A stretch of DNA of 64,000 nucleotides, taken from positions 69,073,001 through 69,137,000 of the forward strand of contig NC_090999.1 of the NCBI RefSeq assembly GCF_041146395.1, written 5' to 3'. Of the stretch, positions 38,490 through 48,604 are shown one piece after another (within the stretch, counting starts at the first letter, position 1; each line of letters starts with the position of its first letter). Origin of the DNA: Eulemur rufifrons (Eukaryota; Chordata; Mammalia; Primates; Lemuridae). Under the pieces are notes generated by a model. That model made no database searches, was not told the DNA's origin, and worked only from the letters and a program-made list of their open reading frames with translations. A program made the translations under genes and the position numbers.

Positions 38490-39346
38490 AAGGTTATTGA
38501 GTATGAAATGTCCAATTTCCTTAAGTACTAAATTTGACAGTTGATATCGCTAACATTTCATTTTGACACTTGCTTTATTTTTGTTGTGAAGGTACATCCT
38601 CAGTCTTTCAAACAAATGTTTTGGCTTGTGATAATCTTTCACATTTTTTTAGTGCAATTTTTATGAAACCATGGATAAGTCAAAAAATCCGTGTTATTTT
38701 CAAATATGAGTTCCATTGTGGAAACAATGGAGTGCAGACAGCTAGAAATATCGATGAAGTGTTGGGGAAGGATGTGGCTAATGAACACACAATCCACTGA
38801 TGGTTTGAGAATTTCCATTCTGGTGATTTTAATCTTGAAAATGAGCCACGTGGACGACCTGAGGTCAAGGTGGATAATGATGAGCTGAAAGCTGTCGCAG
38901 AAGTGAACCCATCTCAACCTACATGTGAATTAGCAGCAAGGTTTAATGTTACTGTTCTAACAATACTGGACCATTTGAAACAAATCAGCAAGGTACAGAA
39001 GCTGGATAGATGGGTATCACATGAATTAAATGAGCATCAGAAGAGAATTCATCTGGAAGCTTGCCTTTCGTTGCTGTCCATTGACATAAAGACAAATCAT
39101 TTCTGCATCATATTGTTGTGTGTGATGAAAAATTGATTCTTTTTGACAATTGTAAGCATTCAGCACAATGGTTGGATAAAGATGAAGTGCCAAAATATAA
39201 TTCAAAACTGAATGTTCATCAAAAAAAAAGCTAATGGTGTCTTTTAGGTGGTCCAGCACTGGTATTATCCACTACAGCTTCATGAAACCTGGTCAATCGA
39301 TTACAGGGGATGTCTACTGCAACCAATTAGATGAAATGATGCTACA
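38490..39346 (+). mobile_element. 3'-truncated mariner (Hsmar-like) element
   Basis: About 180 bp upstream of the transposase start contain TTGAGTATGAAATGTCCAAT and TTTTGTTGTGAAGGTACATC, which fit a mariner 5' untranslated region, and the transposase follows. Similarity ends abruptly after the equivalent of about residue 225, so the 3' third and right terminal inverted repeat are missing. The left boundary is approximate because I could not identify the left inverted repeat. Confidence 0.75.
38671..39346 (+). pseudogene. Mariner transposase pseudogene
   Basis: Mariner transposases are nuclear cut-and-paste enzymes that bind terminal inverted repeats through helix-turn-helix domains and cut DNA with a DD34D catalytic triad. 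The start ATG at 38671 (MDKS) is followed within a few codons by an extra A in an A-run, which shifts the frame. The next frame reads IRVIFKYEFHCGNN, then QTARNIDEVLGKDVANEHTI, where the family's conserved Trp is a TGA stop (38798-38800). After another break come VDNDELKAVAEVNPSQPTCE and LDHLKQISKVQKLDRWV, the typical DNA-binding and linker region. Near 39121 a shifted frame gives CDEKLILFDN, holding the first catalytic Asp, then SAQWLDKDEVPK. A further shift in an A9 run precedes IIHYSFMKPGQSITGDVYCN. The copy ends before the second and third catalytic Asp. It resembles Hsmar-type mariners of primates. Several frameshifts and stops plus truncation make it dead; it is not a domesticated gene. 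Confidence 0.9.
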
Positions 39347-40399
39347 ATTACTCTACATAAGATAAAATTAAAAAAAGAGCATTTAGAAGTAATTTGAATT
39401 GGATTGATTCTTGTAGTTAAATTAAGTATGGTAGCTCAATGACTCTGACACATTTTTATTAGTTGGAAACTGTCTACCTTTTGACATAAGGTTTAAAGAA
39501 GATTTGCTAATTATACTTGAATTTGGTGAACATTTCAATCCATCATTGCTCTTGCACATGACAATTATTATACAGCACGTTAAATGAAATGTGAGATTCA
39601 AAACTCCAGAGAAAGTATTTCAGGCCCAGAAGAAAGGAGAACCCTTGAAATATTAAAACTTGTCTAGAGAAAAACAGCATTAAATTCATAATGCTGAAAT
39701 AATTTCTGAGAGATCTACATTAAAATATAAAGGTTTCATGTAATATATATTTATAGTAAAGAAATATGGCCTTTTTCTTATCATCTAAATATTTATAGCC
39801 CCTTAGATTTAATAAACCGAAGTGGAAAGTTAGCCCTTATTCCGTATTCTTTTCCTTTTTCTTTTCCTGGGTAAAGGTGAGTTTTGACATTTTTATTTTG
39901 AAGATGAAGTTTAATTTCTCCATATGTCCTAAGAAACATTTAATGTATTCAGATTTTTGACTATGTAATTTTGGATGTCTGTCTCACTTTGTTCTTGTAT
40001 TTGACTTTCTGCAGATTTAGTATGTATTCACACCGTGAAGTCAAATTCTTCTGCTGCCATGAGATTGTAAGGGCCAGTTTTGAAGGATGGAATAAGTTTA
40101 GATCCTCCAAATCAAGGACAGACACACAGATGCCTAAGCAGCTGGCAAAATGAGAGACTTTGCTTCCTGAGCCATTTGGCCCAGGCATCCATCCCAATCA
40201 TAAAGAATTTCCTATTTCCTGTAGACTTCACAGAAAATTACAGAGTGGATACCAAAGTACCTTGTGACAGATCTTCCTGGTTACGGTTGTTCCCAGTTAT
40301 GGAGTTTATGCAAATAGACATATAATAAGAAATTTATCAGCTACCTTAGGACAAATTACTAAAGAGATGGTAAAAAAAAAAAAAGGCAGCCAACAAAAT
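39347..40399. other. Unannotated DNA between mariner and ERV remnants
   Basis: No gene recognised. Opposing open frames overlap at 39961-40325 (60-81 codons), with no family resemblance. Part of the right half may be internal sequence of the retroviral remnant that follows. Confidence 0.4.
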
Positions 40400-40788
40400 T
40401 TTCTGAATTCCTTAGCTCAAATGGTTTTAACAAAATGTTTATATGTTACATAGCTAATTGCTACAAGTTTGTAACTAAGAACAAGATTACAATAGCTCGA
40501 AACTTATAGATGAAGTAGTTTTATAATCTTGTTTTTGGCTTTGGTTGTTGGTTATGTTACTTAAAATGTTTTAAGGTTAATGAGTGCCTGCCCACCTCCA
40601 TTCTCTTCTGGTCTAAAATATTTAATTGGCTGTAAGCCTTTTGGTTCTAAATCTTTTGGCCATAGGGGTCCCACTGAGGGCCTGGATGGACCCAGGGCAG
40701 GTAGCCACACCACCCTGGCAATGATGAGAAAGAATAAATGTTTGGATATTGATGTTGCCTATGGTATATCTCAGCCCAAAGGGGGAAT
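40400..40788 (+). mobile_element. 3' internal remnant of an endogenous retrovirus
   Basis: This stretch ends in a purine-rich run, CCCAAAGGGGGAAT (40775-40788), placed directly before an LTR, as expected of the polypurine tract that primes plus-strand synthesis. The upstream block (ACCCAGGGCAGGTAGCCACA, CCACCCTGGCAATGATGAGA) resembles the sequence between env and the 3' LTR of class I elements. No envelope, polymerase or gag frame is intact. The 72-codon frame at 40580-40798 runs into the LTR and is not a recognised viral protein. Confidence 0.5.
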
Positions 40789-41435
40789 TGTGAACTAAAA
40801 ATCATAAGGCCTTCACTGACTGAACAGACCACCTCTTGGCCAAGGGGACCCCAGAGAAACCTTAAAACTGAGTTCCCAGCCAGGACAGAATGGGAGGTGA
40901 AACAAGCTTCATTATACCCTCTCCCTTGCTAATAGCCATCCGGTTTATTTCTTTAAGGGCTATCTAAAACCAGTCTCATGATGTACTCCTCCCTATTTGC
41001 AGTTTTGGCCCCACAACTAATCAGCACTCTTTCCTGATAAGAGACCACTAACCATGGCATGGTTATAACTAGTCCACAGAGCCTATGCAGAGAGGGTTTT
41101 CATGTCTCTGTTTCACTTTTTGACACCAGAGGGTCACCATTTTCTGAACATGGACCCCATAAAGAGACATAAAGCTTGATTGTGCATGTACATGTTTCTC
41201 CTTTCATAAATATTCATGACTCCTCCTATAACTTGTTAAATATGTATATTTGGCTGCCCTGCTGAGCATAAATTCCTGTTTGCATTGTCCCTGCCTTGAA
41301 GCATATGTTCCTGGCTTCTGGCTGGGGCTCTGCTTTCCAGCCTGTTGGAATGGCCACCCACAGGTTGCAGCTCTTTAGAAGAAATAAAGTTCTCCTTTCC
41401 AAATTTATGAACCTCGTGATTTTCTTCAGTTAACA
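40789..41435 (+). mobile_element. 3' LTR of an endogenous retrovirus (class I-like)
   Basis: The 647-bp unit starts TGTGAACTAAAAATC and ends TTCAGTTAACA, giving the TG...CA ends with a short TGT/ACA inverted repeat. It follows a polypurine tract and has a polyadenylation signal, AATAAA, at 41383-41388, about 50 bp from its 3' end. CCTATAACTTG upstream may be a degraded TATA region. No matching 5' LTR is present within the window, so the provirus is 5'-truncated or rearranged. Class I assignment rests on general resemblance and is inference. Confidence 0.75.
41383..41388 (+). promoter_or_regulatory. LTR polyadenylation signal
   Basis: Canonical AATAAA inside the LTR, followed by a T/C-rich stretch and then GTGATTTTCTTCAGT, which could act as the downstream element. 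Confidence 0.6.
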
Positions 41436-42985
41436 ATGCTGTTGAAAATCAATTTGGGGATTCTTGACATGTTTTAGCTACTATTTTTATCATTAGAATC
41501 AGAGACCAGAATTCACTATATTAAGTAAAGACATAAGCTTTGTTTTCTATACTATATTTCTAGACACAGCCATTTCAGTGGGGATTTGAAAGATGGATTA
41601 AGGAATTATAGCTGTTTATTGACCTGATTCTCTAATTAAGAGAGGTAAATGTCTGGCCAATGACATTTTTCTTCCAGGAATTTTAGCTGTTTGGCAACAG
41701 AAAGTATTCACTTGCTAGGGGTATGGTGATTATTGCATTTTTAGAACAACTCTGTATTGTTAAACAATGTCAAAAGCAACTCTCTCGGAATAAGTCTGGT
41801 CCCTTTGTCCTGCCTTTGTTGGCTTGTGGCTGCCTCTGAGGCCAGACTGATGAGTGTCCTTAGCCTGAATGCTCATGGCAATAGGAGCTCTTGGGGAGCT
41901 AGAGGCAAGGCCATCACTTGCTTTGTAATTTTGAATATCTTTTGAAAATACAGAAATTCTAAATGTTTTATAGTCACAATGATCAATCTCTATGCTTGCT
42001 TTCTTGCTTAGAGATGATTTCCCCATTTGAAGATAAGTGTAACAGGGCTATATTCTAATTATTTTATGATTCTTTTCCTTTTTAATAATTAAATACATGA
42101 AAAACGTATTTAGTATAAATCAAGAAGGGGAATTTTATCATTTTAGAAAAGCAATAATTGCTGCTCCTTTTATAGAATAATATACCCTTCCTTTAAAGGA
42201 TATTCATATGAATCTGAGTGAAAGTTTTGTGTACTGTTAATATTTTGGGTACATTTATGTCAATATATTGAGATTTTTTCTTTTATTGTTTAAAAATTTA
42301 AGAAAAATATGGTAATGTTAATAAAAGATTTTTTTATTGTAGGATATAATGAGAATGACTTTTAGTTTTCAAAAATGAGTGATATATTTATTATCATTTT
42401 ATGTACATATTAACTTTCATGTAATAATTATATTTTTATTAATTTGTTGTGAGCTTTCATCTTCTTTTATTTTTTTTTAATTTTAGGAGTCGTTTTTGAA
42501 ACATCTATAAAGACGAGATGAAATTTATAACAGATTGCTTTATATTGTCCCATTCTTGCATTCTATTTAGTCATATTAAATTTTCAAAATTTCTGCTGAA
42601 TTTGATATGATTTTTTAAATAATGTGAAGTAATAAGGCAGACTAGTAATTTTGTTTTACAACCTTTCTTTTTTCCTTAGATTTTGGTTCAAGATTATGCA
42701 ACTATCATGGAAAAAACTGGAAAATGTTCACACTTTTTCTATGCTCTACCAGATAATTTGTGACAAGGAAATGTGGCACCTTAAAAGTTAGAGTAAATTA
42801 AAAACTCACTTCTTTGTTCATCTGGGCAAAGATTCTTTGATTGAACTATAAAGATTCAATAGTTTGAATTCCAAAGGGATTACAGTGATGTTTGAATTAC
42901 TTTTCCTGGAATCGCTGTTTCAACCATGTTTCCACTTAGCTCAGATACATACGTTGCAGTCCTCTGAAAGAAGAGAAATGGCAAA
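41436..42985. other. Unannotated AT-rich DNA
   Basis: No gene recognised. Open frames at 41757-41945 (plus) and 41760-42026 (minus) overlap on opposite strands in a slightly GC-richer patch; neither has a recognisable domain. Confidence 0.45.
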
Positions 42986-42989
42986 GCAG

Positions 42990-43190
42990 AACAGTGGTGA
43001 ACAGCATAGCCATTGGAACCAGAAACATTTAGATTTAAATTCCAACTTTGACTTATGAACCTGATTTTGTCTTTTTAAACCCCAGTCCCCTCTAATGTAA
43101 AATGAAATAAAAATAGTTTGCTGATAAGTTATAAGGATTAAATTAGATATTTTCAGTGTAATTACTCACGCAGAGTAGATAAATATCCTT
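42990..43190 (+). mobile_element. MIR, sense
   Basis: GAACAGCATAGCCATTGGAA, GATTTAAATTCCAACTTTGA, then AAAATGAAATAAAAATAG and TAAGGATTAAATTAGAT follow the MIR order: pre-core, core TCGAATCC-like block, AAAATGGGGATAATAATAG, GAGGATTAAATGAG. Confidence 0.65.
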
Positions 43191-43210
43191 AGAGATGAAA
43201 TTTTATAGTG

Positions 43211-43239
43211 TATACACACGCACACACACACACACACAT
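43211..43239. repeat. CA microsatellite
   Basis: TATACACACGCACACACACA continuing for about twelve CA units. Confidence 0.95.
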
Positions 43240-45650
43240 GTAAACTAGTTCACATGCATTTTGAAGGCATATTTCTGATATGAAGATTTCTAGACAGTTT
43301 TAATCCTTCTTATAGCCTGATAAGCAGTAATGGCCTTTCTCCACACTAAGATTCCAAAGCTATAAGACAAATGAGAAATACCTTAACCTGCCAACACTGG
43401 CATTGGTTGCCACATTTTCAAGCCCCATGCTTCATCTTTCTCCAGAGAAATGAGATGGACATATACAGGGAGTGCCAGGATCTTTAATCAACTATACCTG
43501 TACCTGTATAGGAAGAGGTCGGATTTGTCTTGTTGGTTAGGATAAGTCTTGGTAGGTATTCCCACTCCTGCAGTTTCACTCTTTCAGAGGGAGAGCCTAC
43601 TGGTAACTTTACCTGTGAGGATGAAACAATCACTGTGATTACTTTTTTTCCCGATCATTTTGTACCAGACAGCATCCAATCTACAGACATACCATGAGAT
43701 GCTATTAATAGCTTCTGGGTAAGAAACTGAGATGATGTTCCTACACTGAAGGTCCAACTTTATAATGGGACTGTGGCTAGTACATAGAGAGTCTGGTTAA
43801 ATCTCATGACAACTAGAACTGATTTTTCCCTAAGAAATAATTAGGCTGGTTATTGGAAGGGCTGTGGTGATGAGGATGTTGATAGGGAGATATAGCCACA
43901 ACAATAGAATAATTATTTTTAAATTAATAAAGCAAACATGCGAACAGCATGATATATTTATCTAGAAATATATGACTCTCTCAATCTTTTTTTCATACCT
44001 AATTATTAGGTTAAATAATTTCAATAATAACTTCAAATTAAACATTGAAATAAATCTTAGTTCCATTTAAATAGGGAAAATATAGATTCATTAACTTTGA
44101 ACTAAACATTCTGCTTTGAGTTAATTATTTCTAGTTCTTTTATTTTGGAGGTAAGATGTGACAAAATCTAACAGAGCAATTTATAATCTGGGAGAAAATT
44201 TGGCATTTTTAGAAGCTGCATTAATTCTTTCAGAGCGTTAAGGTATCATTTAAGGCACTGGAGAAATAACATTTTTAAATAGAATTCTACTGGCCTGAGA
44301 AAATACACACACAAATTCCTGAAGTATAAATTTATATTCAAACAATACTTTACATATCAGAAATTAGGGAATGGTTTAGAGAGAAGTCATTTTTGTCATT
44401 TGCTATAATTTCTTCAAAAAAAAAAAAAAAATCAAGACTAGTGTACCTCACCTAATATTTGAAGTAAGGCTAAGTATCCATTAGATGGTTCTTAAAAACC
44501 ACTGAATTTGCTACTGTCAACAAACATATTTTAAATGCTTGATCTATACATTTACAAAAGTCTCATATTCCTGACGAAGACTGCCATTTCTGGCCTGGTT
44601 GAAATTCTTTATTATAATGTAAGCAGCTGCTGTTGCCAAAGAAAATGAGTCATTAATCTTTTTTTTTTTATTTCTACCAACAAAATGGATACAGTCCTTT
44701 GAAATGAAAATGTCTACAAAGAGTCATTTTCTACTTTGAAAAATAGTAATATGAATCTCATATAAAGTAATTTTAAAACAATGGTTCTGAAATTCTGTTA
44801 CTTAGAGGTTTTATGCTGACTGTTGGCCATCTGAATATTTGAGTGAAGAGACAGTAATTAGATTCTGCCCATCTTGCCTTCAATATGGCATTAGAGGAAA
44901 TTTAGCAATCTAATTATTAATAGAGTGGTGCTTATTAGAGTGCCTGGTGATTAAGAAAATGCATGGGGAGAAATTGCTGGGTATGACAATCATGATTTTT
45001 AAAGACTGCCTTGATATTAATGCTAGTTCATGAGACATTTAAGTTGTCCTATGTAGAATATTCTTAGAGTCCATAATATTAAATAACAAGCAAAGTAAAA
45101 CTTTATACTGCATTGTTATTTTAATAGCCTTTTGTCACTTCAGTGGATAATTCTTAAAGACACAGTGAAAATGTAGATAGCAATGCTTTGTTCCAGGAGG
45201 TATTTGAAGATAAACCAGTTGATCAATTAACTCAATCTCCTGTTATTAACTACAAGCCCAGCACATTTCCGGGTACTAAAGGTAATTAAATTGGAGGCAA
45301 AGACATGGCCAGGTACAGGAAAATTTACTGATAGGTCCTACACCAAAGCTATTAGTATTTGTGAAGTCCCAGAATGATGTAACTATATCAAATAGGAAAG
45401 GTTTTAGATAGCCTTCTAATCTACTTACTTCAGTATGGCTAAAGGGAAACACTCAATGCTTAACAGGATTGTCTCCAATTTTCCTTTCTGAATAAACAGG
45501 CTTATATAGCCATGACTCTGCTCATCATTGCTACAATGATCTTGGCAAACCCAGTATAACAATCAGCCCTCACCTATATCTCAATCTCTTCTCTTTCTCA
45601 GAGGAAAAGCAGAATCAAAGTTCACTTGAATTTTGGTTTAGCTTGATAGA
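43240..45650. other. Long stretch without recognised gene or repeat
   Basis: Block 43400-43900 is GC-richer (AGTTTCACTCTTTCAGAGGG, GAGAGCCTACTGGTAACT) and could be an old retroviral or DNA-transposon piece I cannot name. Block 44600-45100 is apparently unique and carries several TAATTA/ATTAAT words; see the findings. Confidence 0.4.
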
Positions 45651-45654
45651 ATAA

Positions 45655-45812
45655 ACTACTAACATTTTGTCGTTGTTTACTATGAGCCAGACACTGTTCT
45701 AGGTGTTAAGTATTCAATCCTTACAAAAATCCTGATGAATAAACTTATTATCAACATTTCATAGATGAGAAAACCAAGACATGACCAGGTTAAATGACTT
45801 TCTCAGTCCATC
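45655..45812 (-). mobile_element. MIR, antisense
   Basis: TTTACTATGAGCCAGACACT, GTTCTAGGTGTTAAGTATTC, AATCCTTACAAAAATCCTGA, ATTTCATAGATGAGAAAACC and AGGTTAAATGACTTTCTCAG are the antisense MIR landmarks in order, nearly full length. Confidence 0.78.
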
Positions 45813-45907
45813 AGAGCTTACTCTGCTGCCCTCTCCTTTTTCCTACCCAAACTTCCCTCTTCTCCAATCGTAAATAACAAATGTCAATTAGGGAGTCAGC
45901 TACCTAT

Positions 45908-46012
45908 ATTTTTGTACCCATTAACCATCCTCACTTTTTCACCCCTCTCCCCTCCCCTTCCTAGCTTCTGGTAACCATCATTCTACTGTCTGTCTCCATG
46001 AGATAAATTGTT
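45908..46012 (-). mobile_element. L1 3' UTR fragment, antisense
   Basis: TTTTTGTACCCATTAACCAT, CCTAGCTTCTGGTAACCATC and TGTCTCCATGAGATAAATTG match antisense L1 3' UTR. The sense form of the same region is seen at 18710-18790. Confidence 0.8.
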
Positions 46013-47008
46013 TTCGAATCAAAATACAAACACATAAAACAGTGAAAAAACAAAGTAAAATTAAATGTTTTTGATGTCTACAGCTTTTATTGTGTTAAAG
46101 GGATTCAAAGAATGGAGAAATTAGTATAGGCTATATTAGTAAGACAAGATTTCATGAATGAGATAACACTTGAGTTTGGCATCCCAGGGCAATATGATTC
46201 ATATAAGGGAAAATGAGGAATTTCCTTTAGATGTTAAAAGCACAGAGGTAGCAATTAGTTACTTGGAAAGATACCTGGAGTTGTTACTATGTGCAGATGT
46301 TTGTGCTAGTTGATATATGAATAACTACAAAAAACCAAAAACAAACAAAATTATCTTGTTGGTCTGTGTTCATAAGAAGCCTACACAGACGATGTGGGAT
46401 TAGTAGCATGAAAATGAGAATTGCGAGAAATGATATTTTGGGTAGATTTTTTTAGGGGCTAGATTATAAAAAATTCTACTAGTTTAAAAGAAAAGATTGA
46501 ATTTTCTAGAGGTAAAAATAGTTCAAAATATAAATTCTTAAGAATGTTATGTTTTTGAAAATAGATTTGTTATGAAAATGGTTTATTTTAGCTGTGAAAC
46601 TAACATGAAAAAAATCTCTAGATGTCCTCCTATAGATAGGTTCTCTTAATTGCTAGACAATTTATGAGTTTATGCATCAGTGTGGTAAGTTTCTGCCAAG
46701 ATCAATGAGAACATTGTGAGGTAATTTTCCTAAGGTTAGGAAGAAAATTAATTTTTGTGAAAAAATGCTATATATAACATTAGATAATTAGAATTTCATA
46801 TTCTATATTTTCTCTAATTATAACTAAAAACAGATTTTTTATAGTAAACATAATCAACAGTTTCTTAAGTTTACATAGGCCTCAGTCACATTCCACAAGA
46901 GACAATGAAAGATCTTTTGTAATTAACAACAAAAACAAAAATCACAAGAAAATTTCTTAACATCCTTGTTAACAAATTTGACAGAATCTGTTTCAAGTAC
47001 AGAGTTTG
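46013..47008. other. Unannotated AT-rich DNA
   Basis: No gene or clear repeat recognised. Confidence 0.5.
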
Positions 47009-47418
47009 TGTCAGGTCTGGCCTGTTGGTGGACTGCTGTCCTGGTTCTTTGGCTCTTTGCTTGGAAGAATCACAAGCAGGCCAGTGTGATGGAGTGATCA
47101 CCGACAGGAAGAAAATCCACACAAACAGCTTTTATTGCAGAAAAGAAGTAAGGTATACAAAGCGAAAATATGTTCCAGAGAAAGTCAGTCTTCATGAATA
47201 GAGAAAGACATGAAGGACTCCCATGTGGTTTCCTTTTATTGGCCTGGTCCTGGGGAGGGCTTACAGGAGGTGTAGGATGTTATCAGATGATTGATACATG
47301 ATTGTCAGTTGTTCTGTGTTTTCCTGCAGTCCCTTCCCTGATTGGTCCCAGGCTTTTCTACCCCCTTTAATTGGGGTTCAAAGTTACTGTTCTCTGTCTT
47401 TACCTGTTAATGTCGACA
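47009..47418 (-). mobile_element. Probable solo LTR, antisense (family not recognised)
   Basis: The 410-bp block begins TGTCAGGTCT and ends TTAATGTCGACA on the plus strand, giving TGTC...GACA ends. On the minus strand the order is typical of an LTR: a CCAAT word (GGGACCAATCAGGGAAGG), then CAGGCCAATAAAAGGAAACC as a possible TATA-like or polyadenylation element, then GCAATAAAAGCTGTTTGTGT near the 3' end as a second AATAAA. Neither flank shows a primer-binding site or a polypurine tract, so it is read as solo. I could not see a matching target-site duplication, so the exact ends are unproven. Confidence 0.6.
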
Positions 47419-47559
47419 GGCACTAAAATTTTACATATCTCATCTTTTAAAATGTCTTTTCACACGGATAAGTACAGTCAAATAATGATATCAAGCCATG
47501 AGCATAAAATTTTAATTGAGTACATTCATCATCTGAAAGGCATTTGCAGAATTCTATTA

Positions 47560-47757
47560 GAGGACTGACCAAATCCAGCCCATAGTCCGTTTTGTATAGC
47601 CCCAGTTTAAGAAATTATCTTCTTTTTAAATCTTTAAAGACTTGTTTTTTAAAGAAAACATAAAATAATGTAATATTTGACACAGACAATATATTATCTG
47701 CAAAGCTTTATGGCATTTATTATCTGGTCCTTAACAGAAAATATTTCTTGACCTCTG
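47560..47757 (+). mobile_element. hAT-Charlie-type non-autonomous element
   Basis: Left end GAGGACTGACCAAATCCAGC and CCATAGTCCGTTTTGTATAG; right end CAAAGCTTTATGGCATTTAT, TATCTGGTCCTTAACAGAAA and ATTTCTTGACCTCT. This is the ordered pattern of a common hAT-Charlie miniature element (GGCCCGCGGCC..., GTATGGCCCGCAAAGCC, TATCTGGCCCTTTACAGAAA). The interior is partly deleted. Confidence 0.75.
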
Positions 47758-48604
47758 TATTTGAGTCTTCTCTACATACTTGTCTTTTGATATGTCATTA
47801 CATTACACGTTAATCTCTTCCAATTGAAAGTTAAGTGGAAGCACTTCAATTGCAAGGCTACATGGATTTTGGAATATAGACATTGCCTTTGCACTGGCAT
47901 CCTAAATGGACTGCTGGAAATATAGTTTGAGCTTGAAAAGCCCACCTACTTCAAATTTGTGTGGGAATGAGGATCTCACTTCTTCTTTTGTATTTTGACA
48001 ACATAGAAAGTATGTAAAACAGCTTGAGATTACTTTTGATTCAAACAATATTGTCTTTCAAATGACTTCGCAGCCTTATCAGTTTTGCATATAGGTTCTC
48101 TTTTGCCTTCTAAATTTAGATTGAATTTTTGGCAAGTATTTTTGAGTCTGCAGTGGAAACTAATACACAAAGCCATTACAATAATGGTGGTTGAGAGCAG
48201 CGTTTCTCACTCAAAAAAGAAAAATTGATCTCAGTCTTGAACTCAAAATAGTGTCATGATATTTTACCATTGCTAATCTATTGAACTACTAATTCTTCAG
48301 TTACTTGGAACTCAGCATTAACTACTTGAATAGACAATAAGACAGCAGAAGGGTTATCTCTTGACTCATCAGGACCCAAGAAAGCCATTCAAAGTCATTT
48401 GTTTTATCCTTTCATTAACAATTGACAATTTTTCCCAATGACCTTACCTCTTCCAGCATGATTTTATTAAAAGGTTTATGGTCTTAAATAAGTGTACTTG
48501 CCAAAGACACAGTTTTTTCGGCAGCTACAATCAAGCATGGTTTGACACAACCCAGCATTCACTGGTCCTAAAAACTCCCGGCAAACCAGGAATAGCAGAA
48601 AAGT
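47758..48604. other. Unannotated DNA
   Basis: No feature recognised. Confidence 0.5.

Noticed and set aside
38570..39136. Possible domesticated mariner gene
   Set aside because: Frameshifts, a stop at a conserved Trp, and loss of the C-terminal third rule out an intact host-used transposase at this locus.
40580..40798. 72-codon frame before the LTR as a possible viral protein
   Set aside because: No recognisable retroviral protein motif, and it ends inside the LTR start.
43400..43900. GC-richer block as a possible exon or retroviral fragment
   Set aside because: No convincing open frame, splice pair or recognisable viral word; left unannotated.
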